Positions 36,436-47,660 of a DNA stretch of 64,000 bases are shown here, in pieces; the stretch's first letter is position 1; every line of letters starts with the position of its first letter. Below the pieces are notes generated by a model. It had not been told where the DNA came from and did no database searches. It worked only from the letters and a program-made list of their open reading frames with translations. This DNA is from Holdemania sp. Marseille-P2844 (lineage in GTDB: Bacteria > Bacillota_I > Bacilli_A > Erysipelotrichales > Erysipelotrichaceae). Where the stretch lies: NCBI RefSeq assembly GCF_900120005.1, contig NZ_LT635454.1, positions 62,001-126,000 on the forward strand, read 5' to 3'. A program made the translations under genes and the position numbers.

Positions 36436-36460
36436 TCTCTTAAAAACAAGGAGGAATTTT

Positions 36461-36700
36461 ATGCTTCAGATCGGATGTCCCAAAGCGAAATTGCTGAAAG
36501 AAAAAATCGATCAGCTTGATTTTGAATTGATCCATTTCGAGGTTGTCCGCCTCAGCGGGCTAACGCTTCAGGTCAAGCATACCGCAGCCAGCGACGAGGC
36601 CGCAAAGGCAGCGATGAAGAAATACATCAAAACAATTCCAGAGCTGGCCAATCTATATACCAACATCCAGCTGATCGACGCGCAGGGGCGGATTCTGTGA
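36461..36700 (+). CDS. Small protein of unknown family
   Basis: 79 aa from the ATG at 36461 with AAGGAGGA upstream; the longer frame from 36317 runs through hairpins. Soluble, alternating strands and helices (FELIHFEVVRLSGLTLQVKH, then AAKAAMKKYIKTIPELANL), which could form a small ferredoxin-like fold; one cysteine at residue 6. I do not recognise the family. It overlaps the next gene by 4 nt and lies between the PTS and ene-reductase 2. Confidence 0.65.
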   Translation: MLQIGCPKAKLLKEKIDQLDFELIHFEVVRLSGLTLQVKHTAASDEAAKAAMKKYIKTIPELANLYTNIQLIDAQGRIL

Positions 36701-36963
36701 GTCCGCTGCATTTAGGCGATCCTGCGCTCACCCGGAAAATGACGCGGATTTACGGCTGGATTCTGCCCGGCTGTTTCGCGGCGGTGACGCTGCTGCTTTT
36801 ATTGGCGCAGGCCTGGCTGGCGGCAATTCCGCCGCTGCTGATCGTTCTGATGACGCTGCCGCCGTTAGTCCGGTATCAGCGGCTACGCTCAGGCGGACTT
36901 CGATTTCTGATCGGCGCCGGGCTGACGCTGGTGACGTTCTGGCTGTCCGGATTGTACGTTTAA
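36697..36963 (+). CDS. Small two- or three-helix membrane protein, unknown family
   Basis: 88 aa from a GTG at 36697 that overlaps the previous stop. Hydrophobic helices at about residues 19-42, 43-57 and 68-86, with a basic loop RYQRLRSGGLR between. No known motif. Its position directly before ene-reductase 2 and its coupling to the 79-aa gene suggest a role with that enzyme, for example membrane recruitment, but this is a guess. Confidence 0.6.
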   Translation: MSPLHLGDPALTRKMTRIYGWILPGCFAAVTLLLLLAQAWLAAIPPLLIVLMTLPPLVRYQRLRSGGLRFLIGAGLTLVTFWLSGLYV

Positions 36964-36998
36964 AAAATTTACTGAAAAGAAAGGCAGGGAGAAATGGA

Positions 36999-38882
36999 AT
37001 GAAAACCCCTTATCCGCATTTATTCTCACCGCTGCAGATCCGCGGCCTGATGTTGAAAAACCGGATCATCGCTGCGCCGATGGGAATCATCCCCAGTCAT
37101 AAAATCATCTCGAGCGTCAATTACGGCGGGATGAGCGCGCTTGACCGCTCACTGGGCGGCTGTGCGATGGTGCATACCGGCGGCATGAATCCTCTTGATA
37201 AATATGAATTGGATACAACCGTGGAGGATCTCAGCGTCGCCCATCAGAATGGGGCGCGGGCCGCTTACGAGCTGGAATTCTTTTCGCTGCCGGATGAAGA
37301 AGGCTTTGTCCGCGGTCCCAGCGCGGGGATCCGGTTTGACGGCGTGAAGATGAAAGCTTTCGATCGGGAACAAATGGATCAGCTGATCGCCGATCAGGTG
37401 CGGCGGGTCCGGGGCTGCCTGCGGTTGGGCTACGATGCCTTGACCCTGCATTTTGGTCATGATTCCCTGTGCGGGCAGTTTTTATCGCCGGTGTGGAATC
37501 AGCGGACCGATGAGTACGGGGGTTCACTGGAAAATCGGATGCGGTTCCCGCTGGAAGTGCTGCGGGCGATCCGTGCGGCCGCGGGACCGGAGTTTCCGCT
37601 GATCCTGCGGATATCGCGCCAGCTCACCGTTCCGGAAAGCTATTCTGAGAATGAGATGGCTGCGTTCTTAAAGGCGGCGGAAGGGCTGGTCGATATGGCC
37701 AATATTAGCTGCGGAATGGATGTAGTTCACGCCGGCAATGTCCATGCGGTGCCGACGATTTTTGAACCGCATTGCTACAACGCGGAATTTGCCTGGCGGA
37801 TCAAGCAGGAAACCTCGCTTCTGATCTGCCTGGTTGGCGCGGTGATGAGTCCGCAGGAAGCGGAAGCTGTGATCGCAGAGGGGATTGGCGACGCCGTAAT
37901 GTGCGGCCGCAGCCTGATCGCCGATCCGTACTGGCCAAAGAAAGCGCTGGAAGGCCGGGATGCGGATATCGTTCCCTGCCTGCGGTGCATGCATTGTTAT
38001 CACATCGCGACAGAACACTGGAATATCCAATGCAGCGTCAATCCCCGCTTCCGCCGGGAGAACCGGGTGCCGCTGCTCCCGCAGCCGGCGGCCCAACGCC
38101 GGCGGATTGTGATTGTCGGGGGCGGCCCGGCCGGGATCCAAGCGGCGTTAACCGCGGATCAGCGTGGGCATAAGGTTATTTTAATCGAGAAGCAGCCCAA
38201 GCTGGGCGGTGCGTTGAAATGGGCCAGTGCCGGGCCGTTCAAGGAAGACCTGCGGCGATATTGGGATTATCTTCTGCATCAGGTTCGCAACAGTACGATC
38301 GACGTCCGCCTGAATGAAACCGCGACACCGGAAACCGTGGAAAACCTGAAACCGGACGCGCTGATTCTGGCGCTGGGCGCTGAACCAGTTCAGCCGCGGA
38401 TCGAAGGCTCCGAACACGCGGTGCAGGCGCTGGCGGTCATCGAAAATCCGAAGCTGGCGAAAAGACGCTGCGTGATCATCGGCGGCGGCACGATCGGCTG
38501 CGAACTGGGACTGGAGCTGGCGGAAAGCGGACATGAGGTGACGATTGTGGAGCTGTCCCAACAAATCTATGCCCAAGCGAATCATCTGACTCGAACCGCG
38601 CTGTTCCAGCATTTTGAAAGGGCAGAATCGCTGCGCACGCTGACGGGATGGACTTGTGAACAGATCGGCCCGGACTTCGTCGACGTTTGCGACGGTGCGG
38701 GTCAGAGGCAGCGGCTTGCGGCGGATACCGTAATTCTGGCAACCGGCATGAAAGCACGGAAAGCAGAGGCGATGGCGTTTTATGGAATTTGTCCGGAAAC
38801 GGCGATGGTCGGTGATTGCAACCGTGTCGCAAAGATTCTGGAAGCGACCAACGAAGGTTATTTTCTTGGCGCAACGGTGTAA
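36999..38882 (+). CDS. FMN/FAD/4Fe-4S ene-reductase 2
   Basis: 627 aa, same domain order as the enzyme at 29494: FMN barrel (NRIIAAPMGIIPSH, HFGHDSLCGQFLSP, NQRTDEYGGSLENR), 4Fe-4S segment CLRCMHC with the fourth cysteine after eleven residues (Cys327 on), then RIVIVGGGPAGIQAA and CVIIGGGTIGCELGLEL Rossmann sites. At the OYE active site His151 and His154 are present, but HGY is HDS (Ser156 at the proton-donor tyrosine position). It is more like enzyme 3 than enzyme 1. Last gene of the PTS operon. Confidence 0.88.
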   Translation: MKTPYPHLFSPLQIRGLMLKNRIIAAPMGIIPSHKIISSVNYGGMSALDRSLGGCAMVHTGGMNPLDKYELDTTVEDLSVAHQNGARAAYELEFFSLPDEEGFVRGPSAGIRFDGVKMKAFDREQMDQLIADQVRRVRGCLRLGYDALTLHFGHDSLCGQFLSPVWNQRTDEYGGSLENRMRFPLEVLRAIRAAAGPEFPLILRISRQLTVPESYSENEMAAFLKAAEGLVDMANISCGMDVVHAGNVHAVPTIFEPHCYNAEFAWRIKQETSLLICLVGAVMSPQEAEAVIAEGIGDAVMCGRSLIADPYWPKKALEGRDADIVPCLRCMHCYHIATEHWNIQCSVNPRFRRENRVPLLPQPAAQRRRIVIVGGGPAGIQAALTADQRGHKVILIEKQPKLGGALKWASAGPFKEDLRRYWDYLLHQVRNSTIDVRLNETATPETVENLKPDALILALGAEPVQPRIEGSEHAVQALAVIENPKLAKRRCVIIGGGTIGCELGLELAESGHEVTIVELSQQIYAQANHLTRTALFQHFERAESLRTLTGWTCEQIGPDFVDVCDGAGQRQRLAADTVILATGMKARKAEAMAFYGICPETAMVGDCNRVAKILEATNEGYFLGATV

Positions 38883-38910
38883 TCGCTTATTGGCGGAGCA
38901 TCAAAGGGAG

Positions 38911-38934
38911 AAGGCAGGCGAAAGTCTGTCTTTT
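38911..38934 (+). terminator. Intrinsic terminator of the PTS/ene-reductase operon
   Basis: GGCAGGC (38913-38919), GAAA loop, GTCTGTC (38924-38930), then TTTT. Confidence 0.65.
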
Positions 38935-38977
38935 CGTTTTCTTTGAAATTGCTGCCGGCTTTAATTGTCTTTCTTAG

Positions 38978-39033
38978 CATTGGTAATCACTTTCTTTACC
39001 AATGTTGCAGGGATTGGCAATGTCCCCTATAAT
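38978..39033 (+). promoter_or_regulatory. Promoter and inverted repeat of the nitroreductase/ArsR operon
   Basis: Promoter TTGCAG (39005-39010), 17-nt spacer, TATAAT (39028-39033). CATTGGTAA (38978-38986) and TTACCAATG (38996-39004) form a perfect 9-bp-arm inverted repeat abutting the -35, a likely site for the ArsR protein at 39830-40201. Confidence 0.7.
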
Positions 39034-39065
39034 GGTTAACGAAAGTGAACGAAAGGGATCAGATC

Positions 39066-39839
39066 ATGGATAAACTTCAAGTCGTCGTAGAAAAAAACAA
39101 ATGTATTGGCTGTTCCTTGTGCGTGAAGACCTGTCCGACACATAACTTAAAAATCCAGGAGGACAAAGCGCAGGTCATCCTGGAGGACTGTTTGTTCTGC
39201 GGACAGTGTGAAGCGGTTTGCCCGCGCAAAGCGGTGACGGTCAGCGGGTATGATCATGCACCGGAAGAGAAGAACAAAGAGGAAAGACTGGATCCCGGGC
39301 AGGTTTTAAATACGATCCGGTTTCGCCGGACTGTTCGCCAGTTTCAAAATAAGCCGGTCCCAACGGAAGTGGTGAAGCAGATTCTGGAAGCGGGATGGAT
39401 GACGCATACGGCTGAAAACAAACGAGATGTTTCCTTTATAGTTTTAGATCAGGAAAAAGGTCGTTTTGAAAAGCTGGCCGTCAATTTGTTCAGAAAAATA
39501 AAACCGCTGGCCGATCTAATCAATCCGCTGGCGCGTAACAATGTCATTGACGATCATTTCTTTTTCTTTAAGGCCCCGCTGGTCATCCTGGTTGTGGCGG
39601 AAGATAAGACCAACGGTCTGCTTGCGGCGCAGAATATGGAATTTGTCGCGGAGGCCAACGGCTTAGGTGTGTTGTTCAGCGGCTTTTTTACAATGGCTGC
39701 CAACCTGTCGCCGAAAATAAAAAAAGCGTTGCAAATACCGAAAGGGAAGAAAGTTGCGATGACCCTGGTTATGGGGTATCCCGGCGTGCGTTATCTGCGC
39801 TCGGTACCGCGAAAGGAGATGAATGTCCAGTGGAAATGA
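39066..39839 (+). CDS. Nitroreductase with N-terminal 2x[4Fe-4S] ferredoxin domain
   Basis: 257 aa from the ATG at 39066 (AAAGGG upstream; the GTG at 39045 is possible). Residues 10-55 hold CIGCSLCVKTCP and CLFCGQCEAVCP, two 4Fe-4S sites. From residue 75 a nitroreductase domain follows (IRFRRTVRQFQNKPVP, MAANLSPKIKKALQIPKGK). It can take electrons from ferredoxin to FMN. The ArsR gene overlaps its end by 10 nt, so operon control is likely. Substrate unknown. Confidence 0.88.
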   Translation: MDKLQVVVEKNKCIGCSLCVKTCPTHNLKIQEDKAQVILEDCLFCGQCEAVCPRKAVTVSGYDHAPEEKNKEERLDPGQVLNTIRFRRTVRQFQNKPVPTEVVKQILEAGWMTHTAENKRDVSFIVLDQEKGRFEKLAVNLFRKIKPLADLINPLARNNVIDDHFFFFKAPLVILVVAEDKTNGLLAAQNMEFVAEANGLGVLFSGFFTMAANLSPKIKKALQIPKGKKVAMTLVMGYPGVRYLRSVPRKEMNVQWK

Positions 39840-40201
39840 GGCACAAAGCGGTAGAATGCGAAGCGCGGACAAAGCAAATCGCGGAAGGGTTTCAGAACTG
39901 CCGCAGCGCTTTTACCGCGATTGGCGATGAAACCCGCCAACTGATATTACAGGTCCTGTTGGAAAGTGATTTATCAGGAATCCGGGTGGGTGAGATCGCG
40001 TTAAAAACCCATCTCACACGGCCTTCGGTTTCACATCATCTTCAGATTTTAAAGGAAGCTGGGATCGTCGCAATGCGTAAGGAAGGGACGAAAAACTATT
40101 ATTATTTAAGTGTGCAGGGGACGCAGTGGAAAGCGATCGCGGATTTAGTCAATTTAATCTACGAAAGCGTGCGTCATATCAGCGAAGACGCTGACAGATA
40201 A
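39830..40201 (+). CDS. ArsR-family regulator
   Basis: 123 aa from the GTG at 39830 (GGAG 12 nt upstream); an ATG at 39836 is an alternative. Winged helix with FTAIGDETRQLILQVLLES and TRPSVSHHLQILKEAGIV, the ArsR recognition pattern, ending in GTKNYYYLS. Three cysteines lie near the N-terminus and none in the usual metal-binding helix, so a non-metal or redox signal is plausible. Middle gene of the operon; probably binds the inverted repeat at 38978-39004. Confidence 0.88.
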   Translation: MEMRHKAVECEARTKQIAEGFQNCRSAFTAIGDETRQLILQVLLESDLSGIRVGEIALKTHLTRPSVSHHLQILKEAGIVAMRKEGTKNYYYLSVQGTQWKAIADLVNLIYESVRHISEDADR

Positions 40202-40214
40202 GGGAGGAAACAGG

Positions 40215-40957
40215 ATGATTTGTTATTTTTCAGGAACCGGCAACAGCGCGTTTGCCGCGCAGCGGATCGGCCGGCTGACGGGCATGGAGGTTCTCGATTT
40301 GTTTGAAAGGATCCGTGATCAGGATTACTCGCCGCTGCAAGCCAGTCAGCCCTGGGTGATCGTGACGCCGACCTATGCGTGGAGAATTCCGCGGATTGTC
40401 AGCGAGTGGCTGGAAAAGACACCTTTAACCGGGAATTCCAAAATCTATTTTGTCATGACCTGCGGCGGCAGCATCGGCAATGCCGGAGCTTATTTGGAAA
40501 AACTCTGCGAACGGAAGAAGATGGATTACCTGGGTTGTTTTCCGATCGTGATGCCGGAAAATTATATCGCGATGTTTTCTACACCGGCGCCAGAGGAAGC
40601 GGAGAAGCAGCTTGCGGCGGCTTACCCTGTCATCGAGCAGGCCGCACAAAGTATCAAAAAAGGAGAATGTTTTCCTGAACTGCCGAGAACGATAAAGGAC
40701 AAACTGAACAGCGGCATCGTCAACGATTTGTTTTATCCGATGTTTGTCCACGCAAAGAAATTTACGGCTACCGAAGCCTGCGTCTCCTGCGGTCAATGTG
40801 TTCAGGAGTGTCCGTTGAAAAATATTAAATTGGAAGCAGGACATCCTGTAACTGCACGCATTGCATGGCCTGCATCAGCCGCTGTCCGATGGAGGCCATC
40901 GAATATGGCAAGCACACGCAAGGTCTGCCGCGCTACACCTGTCCGGAATCCCGATAA
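40215..40957 (+). pseudogene. EFR1-type flavodoxin-ferredoxin, frameshifted in the second Fe-S motif
   Basis: Flavodoxin domain (MICYFSGTGNSAFAA, then TYAWRIPRIVSEWLE) followed by a ferredoxin domain. The first cluster, CVSCGQCVQECP, is intact. After GHPV (to 40849) the frame breaks: the open frame runs on to 40964 with an unrelated tail, while the next frame from 40850 reads NCTHCMACISRCPMEAIEYG and ends with a stop at 40955-40957, exactly the missing second cluster and family C-terminus. Family members normally have a short W-G-x link here, so about 10 nt seem lost. Either a natural inactivation or an assembly error. Confidence 0.85.
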
Positions 40958-41398
40958 AGAATAGGAAAAAGCCAGTGTTTTCTTTTTTCAAAAAGAGAAA
41001 GCATTGTTTTTTTTATTCTCAGATACTGAAAACGGCGTAGAGTGGATCAATGCTTTTAGCACGGAGTAAACTAAATCTGAATCCTAAATTTTAAGTGAGT
41101 CAATATCGCGATCGTTTTCCAAGGGATTTTTAATTGGCTCAACACGATAAAAACGCGATGCAATACTATGTAGACATAATCATTCGGCGGCATTCTCCAA
41201 TTTTGATCGTCTTTTCTTCTATCCAGGCTCGGATTAACATGTTTTTCTCTCCGACGACTGGACTGTGAGATTATCGTACACGAGGAGAGTTTTTTTATTT
41301 ACGCAAAATTACATGAAAATATCTTAAGCTTTCATAACAAGCGCGGATAATGAAAAACTTGGAATTAAGAGATTCTATAATCTGGAAATCAATCCGTT
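40958..41398. other. About 440-nt AT-rich gap with two hairpins
   Basis: A weak terminator-like hairpin spans about 40969-41014 with T8. A second lies at 41247-41297: CTCTCC (41247-41252) and GGAGAG (41284-41289) then T8. The second could be an attenuator or the terminator of a short untranslated RNA. No gene seen. Confidence 0.45.
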
Positions 41399-41456
41399 TC
41401 TGCCCGGTCAACAGGCAAACGGCAGTGTGGAAAACGATCACGGAAAACTGGATAAT
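41399..41456 (+). promoter_or_regulatory. Shared activator site 3 and promoter (ene-reductase 3/GH1 operon)
   Basis: TCTGCC (41399-41404, one mismatch to TTTGCC), N9, GGCAAA (41414-41419), 31 nt, then GATAAT (41451-41456). Spacing is identical to sites 1 and 2, and the -10 context CTGGATAAT is identical to that of site 1. Confidence 0.7.
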
Positions 41457-41479
41457 GAGGACAGAAAGCGAGGTTCGTT

Positions 41480-44847
<3,368 letters not shown>

Positions 44848-44983
44848 AAAAGCAGGAATACGCGAAGCGATACCGTTCCGGTCCTCCGGTTACGTACAGC
44901 TTGAAAAATTGAGGCAATCAAATGGTTTGACAGGGCATTTTGACAGGGCATGAAGATTTAGAAAGTAAAGATCTATAAAAAGG

Positions 44984-45011
44984 AAAACCGGCAGGAAAGA
45001 AGCCGGTTTTC
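44984..45011 (+). terminator. Intrinsic terminator of the GH1 operon
   Basis: AAAACCGGC (44984-44992) pairs with GCCGGTTTT (45002-45010). Confidence 0.75.
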
Positions 45012-45042
45012 TTGCTTTAAACCTGAGATTCCGGTTATCACT

Positions 45043-45146
45043 GAATTGAGACACAAGCGGCGATATCCAATCAAGGAAGTCTCAGATTTACATTGAGTGA
45101 TTGTTGGATTCGCATAGGACTTGCGTCCTCGAAGGAATCTCAATTC
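45043..45146 (+). ncRNA. Possible structured RNA, three-way junction
   Basis: Outer stem GAATTGAGA (45043-45051) with TCTCAATTC (45138-45146). Inside, arm 1 pairs ATCCAA (45065-45070) with TTGGAT (45104-45109) and carries CTCA/TGAG (45081-45084, 45094-45097); arm 2 is AGGAC-TTGC-GTCCT (45116-45129). Not a known riboswitch that I recognise. Strand is not determined by the pairing; plus is assumed. Confidence 0.4.
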
Positions 45147-45335
45147 TTTAGAGTTTTACTAAACCTCAAAAGTAATTTTACTTTTTCCATTTTCTCAGGT
45201 GGCTTTTTTGAATTTTGCGCAATATTAAAGATGTAGGGTCATTGATTAAGGGATTGCCCGTCCTGGATGGATCATTCTTTTGATTCATTTGTTTTTCGAG
45301 CTTGTTTACTCAGCTCTGGAAAGGAGGGGCTTTCT

Positions 45336-45455
45336 ATGAAATTTTTCATGGAACTTTTGTCTTCTTTAACGATAAGGGACATTCTGGCGATTGCCCAGCT
45401 TCTGACAACCAGCCTGGACTGCATCTTAAAAATTATAGAACTCAAAAGAAATTAG
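45336..45455 (+). CDS. 39-aa hydrophobic peptide (type I toxin-like or small membrane protein)
   Basis: ATG at 45336 with a strong AAAGGAGGGG ribosome site. The peptide has a single hydrophobic segment (residues about 12-33, DILAIAQLLTTSLDCILKII) and a charged end ELKRN. This size and layout fit small membrane-acting toxins and other single-span micropeptides of Bacillota, but no family is proven. It lies between the possible structured RNA and the IS110 element in AT-rich DNA. Confidence 0.5.
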   Translation: MKFFMELLSSLTIRDILAIAQLLTTSLDCILKIIELKRN

Positions 45456-45573
45456 ATAATAAAAAACAAGAGTTTTTTGCGTGAATTTGAAAAATCTCAA
45501 AATCTCAAAAAACATCAATACAAAAAGATTGAATCTCTTCAACTTTTTGTAATTTGAGATATAATATAGGTGG

Positions 45574-46776
45574 TTAGCTGGTGAACACAGTACCCGTCTT
45601 GCACATCCCATGGATTGTGCGAATTAGCTTGGTGATACAAGCTACCTTGGCAGCTTTCGACTTTAGTGGGGTTGATTGTTGCCTTTTCTTTTGATAGAAA
45701 GCGTTAATGGGATTCTCTTTCCTTGATCGTATACTACAGGTTACCGCTAAATATAAAATACATCTTAATCGTTTATTCCCTTTTTTGGAAATCGATAAAT
45801 GATAGCCTTCTATGTCCCCTGATTCTGCTCTGTTGGGATCATTCCCCACATAGGCTACCATAGCGCCTCTGGTTTTGAATTTGCTTATATCGCCAAACTC
45901 TGCGATGATTCTTGAGGCCAGATTGGGACCGATACCATCAATACTTAAAATAATAGAGTAATAGGGCGTTGCTTTCGCAAGCTCTATAATTTTATCGAGC
46001 TTCGCCTCTGCCTCTTCCATCGTATCCTGGAGATGATGAATGTCATCGACCAACACCGCAACCCAAGCATCCTCTTTATCACAGCCCGGATACGTTTTGT
46101 TCGCAAACGCAATAACCTTCTCTGCAGTTTTCAAACAAACTTCAAAACTATGATCGGTTTGCTTATTCAGTTTTTTTGCCACTTTCTCTGGCTGCTTGTT
46201 CTTCAACCTATCGGGATGGGGATACATTTCCAGTAACTGCAGCGAGATTTGACTGTATCCGTCTTGAAAGAGCTTCATATAGCCTGGAAACACGATACTC
46301 AGGTGACTTTGAAAGGTGACTTTATACTTTCTTAAATGGACAAGACAGTCTTCATATACACGATTGGCAGTACGCAATTCATGATAGAGATCCGCTTCTT
46401 TTTCATCCTCTCGGAGCTCTTTAATATAATAGACTTCCGCTATGGATTCGGGATCTTTTTTATCTGTTTTCTTATTATGTATTTCTGTTTTCCTTTGTTT
46501 CGCTGACTGTAACGGCGAGATGGAGTATTGTTTGATTTCGTTCTTTTCTAAAAATCTTTCTAATGGCTTCGTATACACGCCGGTTGCTTCATAGACCGCT
46601 ACCACTTCTTCGTTTGTTTTCTTCTCCAGTTCTTCTATTTTTGATTTTAAGAAGTTAAAGCCTTCTACGGTGTGAGAAATCCGATGCACCTTTCCCATTT
46701 TAGTGCCTCTTTGTGTAAAACATTGGAAGTGACTGTTTCCGTTGGATACATCAATACTAACGATAGGCCCTTTCAT
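45574..46776 (-). CDS. IS110-family transposase (DEDD)
   Basis: 400 aa, intact. N-terminal RuvC-like DEDD domain (IVSIDVSNGNSHF with the first Asp, VVAVYEATGVYTKPLERFL with the Glu, KTDKKDPESIAE with the later Asp residues) and a C-terminal Tnp_20 domain with the catalytic serine region (LSIDGIGPNLASRIIAEFGDI, YVGNDPNRAESG). Uses ATG at 46776 with AGGAGG 8 nt upstream; a TTG two codons earlier is less likely. Such enzymes recombine through an element-encoded bridge RNA. No disruption seen, so it may be active. Confidence 0.92.
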   Translation of the reverse strand: MKGPIVSIDVSNGNSHFQCFTQRGTKMGKVHRISHTVEGFNFLKSKIEELEKKTNEEVVAVYEATGVYTKPLERFLEKNEIKQYSISPLQSAKQRKTEIHNKKTDKKDPESIAEVYYIKELREDEKEADLYHELRTANRVYEDCLVHLRKYKVTFQSHLSIVFPGYMKLFQDGYSQISLQLLEMYPHPDRLKNKQPEKVAKKLNKQTDHSFEVCLKTAEKVIAFANKTYPGCDKEDAWVAVLVDDIHHLQDTMEEAEAKLDKIIELAKATPYYSIILSIDGIGPNLASRIIAEFGDISKFKTRGAMVAYVGNDPNRAESGDIEGYHLSISKKGNKRLRCILYLAVTCSIRSRKENPINAFYQKKRQQSTPLKSKAAKVACITKLIRTIHGMCKTGTVFTS

Positions 46777-47031
46777 GGACAAAACCTCCTTTCACAAATA
46801 AGAGAGAGAATACTTCCATATTCAATTCAACTTTGTTTCGTAAGAAATCCAGACGATTCCACTCTTGTGGCGGATGCCTTTTTAGATTTAAACAAGCTTA
46901 TGAATTTGAATAGGAAGAATGGCATTTTCTTTTACGAACTAGATTGTTCCAAAAAGTGCCAAGCCATTTCTTCTCTATGAGCTTCTCAACTTAGGTTGGC
47001 CCACAAAAGAAAAGAAGCTAAGAATATTATA
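46777..47031 (-). ncRNA. Candidate IS110 bridge RNA / transposase leader
   Basis: Read on the minus strand: TATAAT (47031-47026), then a 5' stem starting about 7 nt later, AGCTTCT (47019-47013) pairing with AGAAGCT (46986-46980), a further hairpin CCAC-AAGA-GTGG near 46862-46873, and the transposase ATG at 46776. A promoter, a 5' stem-loop and about 200 nt just before the transposase match the known layout of IS110 bridge RNAs. Donor and target loops not assigned. Confidence 0.5.
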
Positions 47032-47167
47032 TCCTAACTTCTGATACCCTTGATGAGATACTAAGATTAACTGAACATCACCTGTATGATTTCTTCTCAA
47101 TTTCAATATTTTATACTCATCTAATTCTATTTCGAGTAGGATACTTTATTCCTACTTTTATAATACG

Positions 47168-47306
47168 AAAAAGTGCCGCAATCCATCACAAAGATCTTCG
47201 GCACTTATCTGTCCACCACTTCTCAAATAAGAGATAGTGTCTGACGGGTATCGCTTTCTCAAGCGTCCCTACACTTATAGTATATGCCATTCTTGAGTTA
47301 TTTCAA
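47168..47306 (-). ncRNA. Candidate ~105-nt small RNA with promoter and terminator
   Basis: Minus strand: -35 TTGAAA (47306-47301), -10 TATACT (47284-47279), hairpins CGCTT-TCTC-AAGCG (47252-47265) and TCTC/GAGA (47221-47234), then a terminator AAGTGCCG/CGGCACTT (47206-47171) with T5. It points toward the transposase leader. Confidence 0.4.
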
Positions 47307-47310
47307 GAAC

Positions 47311-47607
47311 TTTTTATATCATTGGCGATGTTACAATTTCTTTCATGAAATGTCTGTCAAATAAACTTAGATAAAAGTCCGATATCTATTCCAAAGTGAG
47401 TTTAACGAAGAAAAAATATGAATTTAACTTTTAAACACGCTCTGGGTAAAAAAGGAAATGTTGATCAACAAGAAAAAGAAATTCATGCAATCTGAATGTG
47501 GATTAGCGCTTAATACTTTGCTTAATCGCTGGTCATCCAATCTTCGTTTATCTTTCGTTGTTTCTTCAATTAAGCCTGTCCCTTTTGATGATTTAAAAAG
47601 GACGCTA
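47311..47607. other. Non-coding AT-rich flank
   Basis: About 300 nt between the IS-associated region and the HAD gene promoter. Nothing coding convincing; a minus-strand frame at 47424-47669 was rejected. Confidence 0.4.
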
Positions 47608-47635
47608 TTCGAACTCATTGAAAATACGGTATAAT
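47608..47635 (+). promoter_or_regulatory. Candidate promoter of the HAD gene
   Basis: TTCGAA (47608-47613), 16-nt spacer, TATAAT (47630-47635). Confidence 0.45.
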
Positions 47636-47660
47636 GAGGATAAATTTCAGGAGGAAATCC

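Larger units (their letters stand above)
44848..45335. other. Non-coding stretch after the GH1 gene
   Basis: Holds a 13-nt tandem duplication (TTTGACAGGGCAT-like, about 44926-44951), a terminator (44984-45011) and the possible structured RNA at 45043-45146. Base composition turns AT-rich here. Confidence 0.5.
45480..47310 (-). mobile_element. IS110-family insertion sequence, borders approximate
   Basis: One transposase gene on the minus strand, a long structured non-coding region upstream of it, and AT-rich composition unlike its ~50% GC neighbours. IS110 elements have no terminal inverted repeats or target duplications, so the exact ends cannot be read here; limits given are only a frame. 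Confidence 0.6.

Noticed and set aside
41247-41297. Hairpin with T-run read as a riboswitch or antiterminator target before ene-reductase 3
   Set aside because: No conserved RAT or riboswitch core, and the activator site with its -10 lies downstream of it, so it cannot be the leader of that transcript.
46672-46980. 102-aa plus-strand frame at the upstream end of the IS110 element
   Set aside because: Opposite to the transposase start and bridge-RNA region; no coding signs.
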